Positions 31,582 to 40,400 of a DNA stretch of 64,000 bases are shown one piece after another (positions within the stretch are counted from its first letter, which is position 1; every line of letters starts with the position of its first letter). The DNA is taken from NCBI GenBank assembly GCA_902590245.1, contig CACIWG010000005.1:19966-83965 (forward strand), written 5' to 3'. This stretch comes from an uncultured SAR116 cluster alpha proteobacterium (lineage in GTDB: Bacteria > Pseudomonadota > Alphaproteobacteria > Puniceispirillales > Marisalimonadaceae). The translations under genes were made by a program, and so were the position numbers. The notes under the pieces were generated by a model. It searched no databases and was not told where the DNA came from. It saw nothing but the letters and a program-made list of their open reading frames with translations.

Positions 31582-32742
31582 TTAAGTTCTCCTTTTTAAA
31601 AGTAATTTTTGTAATGGATATGTTTTTAATTTCATTATTCTATTTTTGTTAAAATTTTTAGATAAAATTTCTAGATCTTGTTTTAATATTAAAAGGTAAT
31701 TATACCATTCACGAGATAAAGGCGATTTCCACTTCCACAAAAGAAAATCTAAGTGTTCAAATATATTTTTAGGTATTGAAATTTTACGTATTTTTTTTTC
31801 AAAAGAAAATATTGGACTTTCAAAAAAGTCTATAATCTTAATAAGAGAATTAGGTATTTGATTTTCTAAAATAGTTTTCTCCCATTCAGCAATTTTATTT
31901 TTATTTTTTAGACAATTGTTAATTATTTGAATTAGTAATTTATCAGTATTTATTAATCCGGTTAAGTTGAACATTAAACTTTTTTTCATATTATTAAAAG
32001 GATAAGGCCCAAGAAAAATTTTATTTGGACAATAATCATTCGCATAAAAATTGTCCCAGTAAATTACCTTATTTTTATCGAAAAGGCATTTAATTTTTTT
32101 TTGATCTGTTTCAAATTTTTGGTTTACGATAAATTTTCCACAATAAAATAAATTTGAATTTCCATTCAATTCTATAATCAAATCATCAATATATGTTGAA
32201 CTTTCACTAATAAGTTCATCTGCATAAATTCTTGGGACAACAAAAATTTCTCTATTTAGCTTTTTAGATAAAATTCTAACTAACTTACCGTGTGACTTAC
32301 CTTCATTGTAATTTTTAAATTTGCTTAACTTAGAAAAAACGTTTGGGATATCGTCAAATAAAAGCGCAATTTCGTCAGCACCATTATTTATTAAGATTTT
32401 ACATTTATCTAAAAGAGTATTTAAATCATACTTTGGTAATTTCTCTTTTTGATAAATTTCTGAAAAATTAAAATCTGCTCCTGGTGATACACCTACTATA
32501 ATTTTTATTTTATTTTTTTTAGCGTTTAAACAAAAATGTGAAAATTTGTTAAGCCAAATTTTAGAATATTTTCTTCTCCAATCAAATCTGTGATTTAAAT
32601 CTTCTTTAGGAGCATAAAAATAGGCATTCATATTATTTTGTTTAAGTGACAAAAGAATACTGTTTCGGTCTCTCCAATTCAATAAATTTCCATAATAGCC
32701 TTCAATATAGCCTAAATAAGTATTTGTTCTTAAATATTTCAT
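31582..32742 (-). CDS. GH84-family beta-N-acetylglucosaminidase-like protein, no signal peptide
   Basis: GYIEGYYGNLLNWRDRNSIL, YFYAPKEDLNHRFDWRRKY, GADEIALLFDDIP (catalytic Asp pair of GH84). Confidence 0.85.
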   Translation of the reverse strand: MKYLRTNTYLGYIEGYYGNLLNWRDRNSILLSLKQNNMNAYFYAPKEDLNHRFDWRRKYSKIWLNKFSHFCLNAKKNKIKIIVGVSPGADFNFSEIYQKEKLPKYDLNTLLDKCKILINNGADEIALLFDDIPNVFSKLSKFKNYNEGKSHGKLVRILSKKLNREIFVVPRIYADELISESSTYIDDLIIELNGNSNLFYCGKFIVNQKFETDQKKIKCLFDKNKVIYWDNFYANDYCPNKIFLGPYPFNNMKKSLMFNLTGLINTDKLLIQIINNCLKNKNKIAEWEKTILENQIPNSLIKIIDFFESPIFSFEKKIRKISIPKNIFEHLDFLLWKWKSPLSREWYNYLLILKQDLEILSKNFNKNRIMKLKTYPLQKLLLKRRT

Positions 32743-32768
32743 AATGTATTATAACGTAATATTTTTTT

Positions 32769-33467
32769 TTGAGGAAAAAAATGAAGGTTTTAGCAATTGG
32801 CGCTCACCCTGATGATATTGAGATATTTATGTATGGATTATTATGTCTATTAAAAAAAAATAATATCGAAATATTTATGATTATAGCCACTGATGGATCT
32901 CTTGGAGGTAAAAAATATAATAATTTAATTCAATTAAGAAAAGACGAATCTATAGAGGCATTAAAAAGAATAGGTATTCCTAAATTTTTAAATTTGCCGG
33001 ATAGTAGATTAGGAGATGAATATTCTCATAAAGATAAATTAAGACATGAAATTGATGAAATTTCTCCTGATTTAATTATTACGCACTATCATGAAGATTA
33101 TCATTCTGATCATAGAAATTTATCTAAATTAGTAAAAGATATCTCAAGTCATAATTTTCCTGTTTTGTATTGTGATACTATGATGGGTATAAATTTTTTA
33201 CCAAATTTTTATTTTGATATATCTGAATTTTTTGAGGAAAAAAAAGAAGCTATTCTTAATCACCAAAGTCAAAAGCCTGATAGATTCATAAAATTAATTG
33301 AATTAATGAATGGCTATAGATCTGCTCAGTGTAACGCAAAATTTGGATCTTTTGCAGAAGCTTATTTTTTTAATTCTTCATTTCCATTTGCCAACATAAA
33401 TAATATTCTTCCACAAACTATTAAAATTAGAAAATTTGATATTGATGGTAATTATGGATTTCTTTAA
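32769..33467 (+). CDS. PIG-L (LmbE-like) deacetylase
   Basis: VLAIGAHPDDIEIFMYG, ATDGSLGG, DLIITHYHEDYHSDHRNLSKLV. Confidence 0.92.
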   Translation: MRKKMKVLAIGAHPDDIEIFMYGLLCLLKKNNIEIFMIIATDGSLGGKKYNNLIQLRKDESIEALKRIGIPKFLNLPDSRLGDEYSHKDKLRHEIDEISPDLIITHYHEDYHSDHRNLSKLVKDISSHNFPVLYCDTMMGINFLPNFYFDISEFFEEKKEAILNHQSQKPDRFIKLIELMNGYRSAQCNAKFGSFAEAYFFNSSFPFANINNILPQTIKIRKFDIDGNYGFL

Positions 33468-34540
33468 ACAGTATAAATATCTCCACAAATTGTAGGTTTG
33501 AACACACCAGTTGTAGAAGGAAATGTAGAGGGTAACTGATTTAATCTTCTGATTGAAAGGTAAGCTATCATTTCAGATTCAATGTAATCAGAAGATATTT
33601 GATATGAATTAAGGTCATAAAACTGAGCATCAATTGAATTTTTTAATTTATTTAAAATATATTTATTTTTATAACCACCTCCAGTTATACAAAAAGATTT
33701 GATCTTATTTGGCATTGAATTGATGGAATTTATTATTGAAATGACTGTAAGTTCAGAAAGAGTAGCCAATTTATCATTAAGGTCTAATATGTTTGTATCT
33801 ATATCTAAAAGGTATTTTTTGAAATAAAGTTTATCCAAAGATTTGGGTATAGCTGATTTAAAAAAATTGTCCTCTAAAAATTTTTTAACTTCTTTATAAT
33901 TTACTTTTCCGGCAAGTGACAACTCTCCATTATTATCAAATTCTTCATTAGTATATTTTTTTACAATTTCATCTAATAAACAATTTCCTGGCCCAGTATC
34001 AAATCCAAATAGGTTGATACCGTCCCAATAAGTTAAGTTTGAAATTCCACCAATATTTATAAAGCACGCAGGTAGAGGCATTAATAAGTCTTCAATAATA
34101 CTTTTGTGATATATTGGAGATAGAGGTGCTCCTTGTCCATTATTTAAAATATCATTTTTACGAAAATTATTTATAATTTTTTTTCTAAATTTATTAGCAA
34201 TAGTTTTTGGATTGCCTACTTGTATAGAAATTTCTTGAGGAACGTGTAGTAAAGTTTGACCATGAAATCCTATAACTTCACATAAGTTTACAAAGTTTGA
34301 TGCCTCCAAAGCTCTTATGTATTCATCGGTAATAATTTGATCTAAATAATTTAAAGTTGTTTTATTAAAGTTATTTTCAGAAGTAACTCTTTTTAAAGCA
34401 TCTTTAGTAGAACGTTTGTAATTTAAAAAAAAATTTTTTTTACATCTTTGGATTTTTTTTCCATCAGTTTTAATTAAGCTTAAATCTACTCCATCCATGC
34501 TAGTACCGGACATAATGCCAATTGTATTTATGTAATTAAT
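33464..34540 (-). CDS. anmK: Anhydro-N-acetylmuramic acid kinase; ORF track starts at ATG 34513, conserved N-terminus extends to probable ATT start at 34540
   Basis: TIGIMSGTSMDGVDLSLIKTDG, IGFHGQTLLH, NIGGISNLTYW, FDTGPGNCLLD; GGAG 6 nt upstream of ATT. Confidence 0.88.
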   Translation of the reverse strand: MNYINTIGIMSGTSMDGVDLSLIKTDGKKIQRCKKNFFLNYKRSTKDALKRVTSENNFNKTTLNYLDQIITDEYIRALEASNFVNLCEVIGFHGQTLLHVPQEISIQVGNPKTIANKFRKKIINNFRKNDILNNGQGAPLSPIYHKSIIEDLLMPLPACFINIGGISNLTYWDGINLFGFDTGPGNCLLDEIVKKYTNEEFDNNGELSLAGKVNYKEVKKFLEDNFFKSAIPKSLDKLYFKKYLLDIDTNILDLNDKLATLSELTVISIINSINSMPNKIKSFCITGGGYKNKYILNKLKNSIDAQFYDLNSYQISSDYIESEMIAYLSIRRLNQLPSTFPSTTGVFKPTICGDIYTV

Positions 34541-34642
34541 ATTTTTCTCCTTAGATAAAGTAATATTAATAAAGTTTATTTAAATTGATGACATATGTAT
34601 ATTTATTTAATAAGAATAATGAATTAGGGATATTTAATCTAA

Positions 34643-35389
34643 ATGACAAATGAACTAAAAACTGAGAAACGTTACCCATATTCTAAACCAATTGATAAGC
34701 TTAAACTAAATGAAGCTATTGAATTGATGATTAAAGAACAAAAACATTCAATATCAACATTGATTGAGAATAAAAAAATATTAGATGAAGTTATTTCAAA
34801 TATATCATCTAAATTATCTTGCTCCAGTGAAGGAAGACTTATTTATACTGGTGCTGGTACATCTGGAAGAATAGGTGTACAAGATGGCATTGAATTATAT
34901 CCGACTTTTGGATGGCCTAAAAAAAGGTTAAATTTTTTAATTTCTGGTGGGAAAAAAGCATTATACAGTACTGTTGAAAATGCAGAAGATAATATATCTA
35001 TTGCAAAAAGAATGGCAAATAAAATTAAGTTTACAAATAAGGATGTTTTAATTGCTATCTCTGCTAGCGGCAATACTCCTTTTACACTCGAGGTATTAAA
35101 GATTGCTAGCACAAAAAAAGTTCTGACCATATCATTATGTAATAATTGGAATTGTATAATGAAACAACATTCAGATTTCTCTGTTATTTTAGATACAGGA
35201 GAAGAATTAGTAGCAGGTTCTACTAGGTTAAAAGCTGGTACATCTCAAAAAGCATGTCTTAATTTGATTTCTACACTTGTCATGACTAAATTAGGAAAAG
35301 TTTCTAACGGTTTAATGGTTAATATGATCCCAACAAATAATAAATTAAAAATACGTCAAAAAAAAATCAATGAAATGAAAAAGTTATGA
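34643..35389 (+). CDS. murQ: N-acetylmuramic acid 6-phosphate etherase, C-terminally short
   Basis: GRLIYTGAGTSGRIGVQDGIELYPTFGWP, ISASGNTPFTLEVL, STRLKAGTSQKACLNLIST; ends shortly after NKLKIRQ. Confidence 0.9.
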   Translation: MTNELKTEKRYPYSKPIDKLKLNEAIELMIKEQKHSISTLIENKKILDEVISNISSKLSCSSEGRLIYTGAGTSGRIGVQDGIELYPTFGWPKKRLNFLISGGKKALYSTVENAEDNISIAKRMANKIKFTNKDVLIAISASGNTPFTLEVLKIASTKKVLTISLCNNWNCIMKQHSDFSVILDTGEELVAGSTRLKAGTSQKACLNLISTLVMTKLGKVSNGLMVNMIPTNNKLKIRQKKINEMKKL

Positions 35390-36399
35390 AAAATACTTTC
35401 TTGGTAACTGGTTCATCTGGGTTCATTGGTTATCATTTATCAAATATTCTTTTGTCAAAAGGTTTTAAGGTCATTGGTGTTGACGCATTAACAAATTATT
35501 ATGATAAAAATCTTAAGCTAGCTAGAAATGCTCTACTCAAGAAAAACAAAAATTATATATTTTATGAAGAAAATTTAGAAAATAAAAATCAAATTCAGAA
35601 GGTGTTTCAAAAACATAATATTAATATAGTAATACACTTGGCAGCTCAAGCAGGGGTTAGGTATTCTATAACTAATCCTGATGAATATATAAATTCAAAC
35701 ATCATCGGAACTTTCAATCTTCTTGAAATTATAAAAAATTTAGAATTACAACATCTTTTGTTAGCTTCAACTTCATCAGTTTATGGCGCAAATCAAAAAA
35801 TGCCATTTGAAGAAAAAGATAAAGCTGATCACCAAATTTCAACCTATGCCTCAACAAAAAAATCAATGGAATTAATTTCTCATAATTACTCTCACATTTA
35901 TAAAATTCCTACCACAGTTTTTAGGTTTTTTACAGTATATGGGCCTTGGGGGAGACCTGACATGGCACTATTTAAATTCACAAAAAATATTATACAAGGA
36001 AAAGAGATTGAAATTTATAATAATGGCAATATGTCTAGAAGTTTTACGTATATAGATGACTTAATCAATAATATTTATAAATTAATATCTATTATTCCTC
36101 TTGACAGTCAACCGTTAAATATAAATGATAGTCTTTCGCCGGTTGCTCCATGGAGAGTTGTTAATATAGGTGGAAACCAAAAAATACCTCTCATGAAATT
36201 TATCAATATTCTTGAGTTAGAATTAGGCATTAATGCGAAAAAAAAATTTTTAGATTTGCAATTAGGTGATGTCATAGAAACAAGTTCTAATAATAAATTG
36301 CTCGAATACCTTACAGGTATTTCTCCAAAAACCGATATAAAAAAGGGTATTAAATTATTTGTTAATTGGTATAAAAATTATATTAATTTAACTAAATAA
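35386..36399 (+). CDS. NAD-dependent epimerase (UDP-glucuronate 4-epimerase-like)
   Basis: VTGSSGFIGYHLSNILLSKGF, HLAAQAGVRYSITNP, STSSVYG, FFTVYGPWGRPDMALF. Confidence 0.92.
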   Translation: MKNTFLVTGSSGFIGYHLSNILLSKGFKVIGVDALTNYYDKNLKLARNALLKKNKNYIFYEENLENKNQIQKVFQKHNINIVIHLAAQAGVRYSITNPDEYINSNIIGTFNLLEIIKNLELQHLLLASTSSVYGANQKMPFEEKDKADHQISTYASTKKSMELISHNYSHIYKIPTTVFRFFTVYGPWGRPDMALFKFTKNIIQGKEIEIYNNGNMSRSFTYIDDLINNIYKLISIIPLDSQPLNINDSLSPVAPWRVVNIGGNQKIPLMKFINILELELGINAKKKFLDLQLGDVIETSSNNKLLEYLTGISPKTDIKKGIKLFVNWYKNYINLTK

Positions 36400-36495
36400 A
36401 TAATCACATTAAGATTTATTTGCTAAAAATATTTTAAAATAGTGATAGAATAATTTATTCTTTATAAAAACTGATTTTTAAAAATTTAAATTAAA

Positions 36496-37695
36496 ATGAA
36501 AATTATTATTACGGGTGCAAGTGGCTATGTAGGTTCGGTTTTAATACCTGAGCTTTCAAAAGCTAATCATGAATTACTTTTAGTAGGAAGAAATAATCAA
36601 AATCTAAAAAAAAAATATCCAAAATTAAATACATGTGATTACTCAGATATAATTAAATCTGCAAGAAATTTTGATATATTGATTAATTTGGCAGTTATAA
36701 ATAACAATTCAAATCAAAGTCTAAAAAATTTTATAAAAGTTAACAAAAATTTTTTATTTAAATTAGTCGAATTGTCAAAATTAGCTAAAATCAAATATTT
36801 TTTTAACGTTGGATCTTTTCTTCAGCTTAATCCTAATGATTTTACTTTCTATGCTATATCAAAAAGAGAAGGTACAAAAAAAATTAATCAATCTACAGGA
36901 ATAAAAATCTTAAATATTTATATGCCTTATGTATATGGAAAAAAATGGTCACAAAAACTAAAAATTTTAAATATTGTTCCATTTTATCTTTCAAAAAAAA
37001 TTTTCAATTTTATTTCAGCATTTTATCCTACAGTAAATATAAATAAATTATCTAATTTTTTAAATTCTGACTTTAAAAATTATAAAGAAAAAAATTTCTA
37101 TCTATATGATAAAAAAAATAAAAACGTTGTTTACATTTTTTTTTCTCAACTATTTAACATACTTTTCTCAGTAAACGTAATTCTTATATTTGGGTGGCTA
37201 TTTATTTTAATTTATTTTTTAATTTCATTGGAACGTAATGGGAATCCAGTTTTTGTTCAAAAAAGGATTGGTAAAGAAAAGAAGGTCTTCAATTTACTAA
37301 AATTTAGAACTATGTCACAAGATACTAGAGAAAGAGCAACACATTTGATAAATGAAACAAAAGTTACAAAATTTGGTAAATTTCTTAGATTTTTTAAATT
37401 AGATGAGTTGCCACAAATATTTAATATCTTAAGAAATGAAATCAATTTTATTGGCCCAAGACCTTCATTGTTATCACAACAGAAATTAATTAAACAAAGA
37501 GATAATAAAAAAATACTTTCTATAAAACCAGGTCTAACAGGTTATTCTCAAATTAATCATATAGATATGAGTAATGTTAATAAGTTGGTCGATTATGATC
37601 ACTACTACTTAATCAATCAATCATTAATTTTTGACTTAAAAATTATCATGAAAACATTTTTAGGAATTGGGTTTAAAGATAATGTAAATAAATAA
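36496..37695 (+). CDS. Fusion of NAD(P)-binding SDR/epimerase domain with monotopic phosphoglycosyltransferase (bacterial sugar transferase)
   Basis: N-term IIITGASGYVGSVLIPEL; C-term GNPVFVQKRIGKEKKVFNLLKFRTM, DELPQIFNILRNEINFIGPRPSL, KPGLTGYSQIN. Confidence 0.92.
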   Translation: MKIIITGASGYVGSVLIPELSKANHELLLVGRNNQNLKKKYPKLNTCDYSDIIKSARNFDILINLAVINNNSNQSLKNFIKVNKNFLFKLVELSKLAKIKYFFNVGSFLQLNPNDFTFYAISKREGTKKINQSTGIKILNIYMPYVYGKKWSQKLKILNIVPFYLSKKIFNFISAFYPTVNINKLSNFLNSDFKNYKEKNFYLYDKKNKNVVYIFFSQLFNILFSVNVILIFGWLFILIYFLISLERNGNPVFVQKRIGKEKKVFNLLKFRTMSQDTRERATHLINETKVTKFGKFLRFFKLDELPQIFNILRNEINFIGPRPSLLSQQKLIKQRDNKKILSIKPGLTGYSQINHIDMSNVNKLVDYDHYYLINQSLIFDLKIIMKTFLGIGFKDNVNK

Positions 37696-37716
37696 ATTTA
37701 TTTATAATTTTTATAT

Positions 37717-39615
37717 TTATAGTAAAATATCAAATGTTTGATCTTTAGTATTAAAATCTATTTTTGAATTTTTAAATATTTGATATATTTTGTTGATATT
37801 ATTTTTTTCACAACAATAATTTAATTCTTCAAGTATTTTATCCAATTGATTAGTGGGGATGTTTTTTTCTTTTATTGTTAATATTCTTGGGTGTTGTGTC
37901 ATTCGTGGTTTGTCACCAATAAATAATTCTTCAAATAACTTTTCTCCAGGCCTTAAACCGGTTTCAATTATTTCTATATTTTTAATGATATTACTGTTAT
38001 CTTTATTTTTAAAACATGGATTAAATCCTTGTAATCTGATCATTTGTTTTGCAAGATCTAGGATTCTTATTTCTTTTCCCATATTTAGAACAAAAATATT
38101 TCCTCTTTTACTTAAAGAACTTGATTGAATTACAAGTTCTGCTGCTTCATTAAGTGTCATGAAAAATCTTTTTATACGTTTATCAGTTAAGGTAACTGGT
38201 CCTCCAGATTTAATTTGGTTTTCAAAAATTGGAATAACAGATCCAGAGGACCCTAAAACATTTCCAAATCTTACAATACTTATTATTGTATTTTTATTTA
38301 TTTTTGAAGCATTTTGACAAATAAGTTCTGCAAACCTTTTTGTAACACCCATTATACTTGTTGGTCGAACTGCTTTATCACTTGAAATGAGCGTAAATGA
38401 TTTAACTTTAAATTTAATGGAGAGATCGACAAGATTTTGTGTTCCAAAAATATTATTTTGAATAGCTTCAGTGACATTCATTTCTACTAGTGGAACATGT
38501 TTATATGCAGCTGCATGAAAAATTGTTTCAATTTTGAATTTTGAAAAAATTTTACTTAATTTTTTAATATCTTGAATTGAACAAATTAATGGAACTAGTT
38601 TAACTTTAAGTTTGTCAATTAATTTTTGATTTTTTAAATATTCATAAGTCTTAAACAGGGCATATTCATTATTATCAATTAAAATGATTGACTTAGCTTT
38701 ATATTTAAATATCTCTTTACATAATGTGTTACCTATTGAACCTCCAGCACCAGTTATCATTACAGTTTTGTTTTTGATATTTAATTCCATTAATTTTCTA
38801 TTTGGTGTGACTGGTTCTCTTCCGAGTAACGTTTCGATTCTTATAGATTTTGAACTTTCTAATATATTAGAAGAACTAATATAATTTTCAAAACTGGGAA
38901 TTTCCTTTATGATTATAGGATTTTTAGTTAGTTGTTTACTTAATAAATTTTTTGTAGAGAAATTGATATCATCTGAATTAATGTAAATAATTTTTAGATT
39001 CTGCTCCTTTATTACTTTAGACATAACGGAAATAGACTTAACATAAATCCCTCCTATATTCGAGTTTATATAATCTTGATTACTATTAAAAAAACAAATT
39101 GGTTTGTACTGATACTCTTGATTAATAATATTTAGAAATTGGATTGTTTTATCATTGACACCTAATATCCCCACATTGATTTTTTGACTATACTTATTGT
39201 AAAAATATAAATTTCTTACAAATAAACGTAAGACACTAGTAGATAAGAAAATAACTAACATGAAAATAAAAGGGACTGACCTAGGAATAAATAAATTAAA
39301 AATTTGCGAATATAATAATAGAAAAAAACCTGATAAAATAGAAGATACAAAAATAACATTTAAAATTTTAGCAGAAACAAATCTAATTACATTTTTGTAA
39401 AAATTTAATTTAAAAAAAACAATTATATTGAAAACACATAAAACTGTTAAACAATTCCAAAAATCACTGTTTTTAAGGAAAGAAAAATAATCAAGTCTTA
39501 AAAACATAGCTATTGTTAAAGAAGAAAATATCAATATTAAATCGGAAATTACTTGTAGAATAACTTTTAAATTCCTACTTAACGAAAAAAAATAGCTTAA
39601 AATAAAATTTTTCAT
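37717..39615 (-). CDS. Membrane-anchored nucleotide-sugar 4,6-dehydratase (CapD/WbpM/FlaA1 family)
   Basis: N-terminal TM segments; VMITGAGGSIGNTLCKEI, HAAAYKHVPLVE, VRFGNVLGSSGSVIPIFENQI. Confidence 0.95.
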   Translation of the reverse strand: MKNFILSYFFSLSRNLKVILQVISDLILIFSSLTIAMFLRLDYFSFLKNSDFWNCLTVLCVFNIIVFFKLNFYKNVIRFVSAKILNVIFVSSILSGFFLLLYSQIFNLFIPRSVPFIFMLVIFLSTSVLRLFVRNLYFYNKYSQKINVGILGVNDKTIQFLNIINQEYQYKPICFFNSNQDYINSNIGGIYVKSISVMSKVIKEQNLKIIYINSDDINFSTKNLLSKQLTKNPIIIKEIPSFENYISSSNILESSKSIRIETLLGREPVTPNRKLMELNIKNKTVMITGAGGSIGNTLCKEIFKYKAKSIILIDNNEYALFKTYEYLKNQKLIDKLKVKLVPLICSIQDIKKLSKIFSKFKIETIFHAAAYKHVPLVEMNVTEAIQNNIFGTQNLVDLSIKFKVKSFTLISSDKAVRPTSIMGVTKRFAELICQNASKINKNTIISIVRFGNVLGSSGSVIPIFENQIKSGGPVTLTDKRIKRFFMTLNEAAELVIQSSSLSKRGNIFVLNMGKEIRILDLAKQMIRLQGFNPCFKNKDNSNIIKNIEIIETGLRPGEKLFEELFIGDKPRMTQHPRILTIKEKNIPTNQLDKILEELNYCCEKNNINKIYQIFKNSKIDFNTKDQTFDILL

Positions 39616-39635
39616 TGTTATTTTATACTATCCAT

Positions 39636-40400
39636 TTAATTAATAATCTTCTTAATTTTAATTATTTTTCCACTATTTATAGATATTCTTTTTATTGCAT
39701 CTTTCAAAGGTTCAACTTTTACTTCCATATGATAAGCATTACTATGAATTATTTTGCTCTTACTAAGAGCAATAGCTACATGTCCCTCCCAGAATAAAAT
39801 ACTTCCTTTTTCAATAACTTTCGTGTCATAAATATTTTTTGATGTGAAATTTACTTGATCAACTGTGTTTCTAGGCAACTTTATTTTATTTGTTTCCAAA
39901 CATAATTGAACTAAGCCAGAGCAGTCAATCCCTTGAAGAGTTTTTCCACCTAGTAAGTATGGTGTACCAATAAAATCTTTTGTATAATCAAGCCAATGTT
40001 TTGCATTTACATCATCGTTTAGTTTTATATGACGTGTTGGTAAAAAACCAGTTTTTGAGTTATTATTAAGTATTATTTCTGTCCAATCTTCTAATATGTT
40101 TTTAACAAGAATTTTTGAATTCAAATAAAGTTTTAATAGGTACTTTGATTTGATATCTGGTTTTTCGTAAACAATAGTATTTTTATTTATTATAATGTGC
40201 GTGTATTTAAAATAATTCCCTAAATGTTTTTTATGTATCCAGCCGAGATAATCATCATAAATATTTCTACAGTAAAACCATTCTCCATTATTATGTATGA
40301 TTTTTATTTCTTCTCCGTATAAAATTTCAGTTTCTAAATTTGAACTATGATCATTTTTTTTTCGCATAGAAGCAAAAGATGTAACAATCCTTTTTTTCAT
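39636..40400 (-). CDS. SH3-NlpC/P60 (C40) peptidase, YkfC-like, no evident signal peptide
   Basis: SH3-like repeats; FIGTPYLLGGKTLQGIDCSGLVQLCLE, GSILFWEGHVAIALSKSKIIHSN. Confidence 0.9.
   Translation of the reverse strand: MKKRIVTSFASMRKKNDHSSNLETEILYGEEIKIIHNNGEWFYCRNIYDDYLGWIHKKHLGNYFKYTHIIINKNTIVYEKPDIKSKYLLKLYLNSKILVKNILEDWTEIILNNNSKTGFLPTRHIKLNDDVNAKHWLDYTKDFIGTPYLLGGKTLQGIDCSGLVQLCLETNKIKLPRNTVDQVNFTSKNIYDTKVIEKGSILFWEGHVAIALSKSKIIHSNAYHMEVKVEPLKDAIKRISINSGKIIKIKKIIN

Noticed and set aside
34643-35389. MurQ as a frameshifted pseudogene
   Set aside because: Catalytic residues are intact, the next gene overlaps the stop, and no remaining MurQ sequence is found downstream; listed instead as a truncated form
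36400-36495. Possible tRNA or small RNA in one of the larger intergenic gaps
   Set aside because: AT-rich with no TTCGA-type T-loop or cloverleaf stems visible
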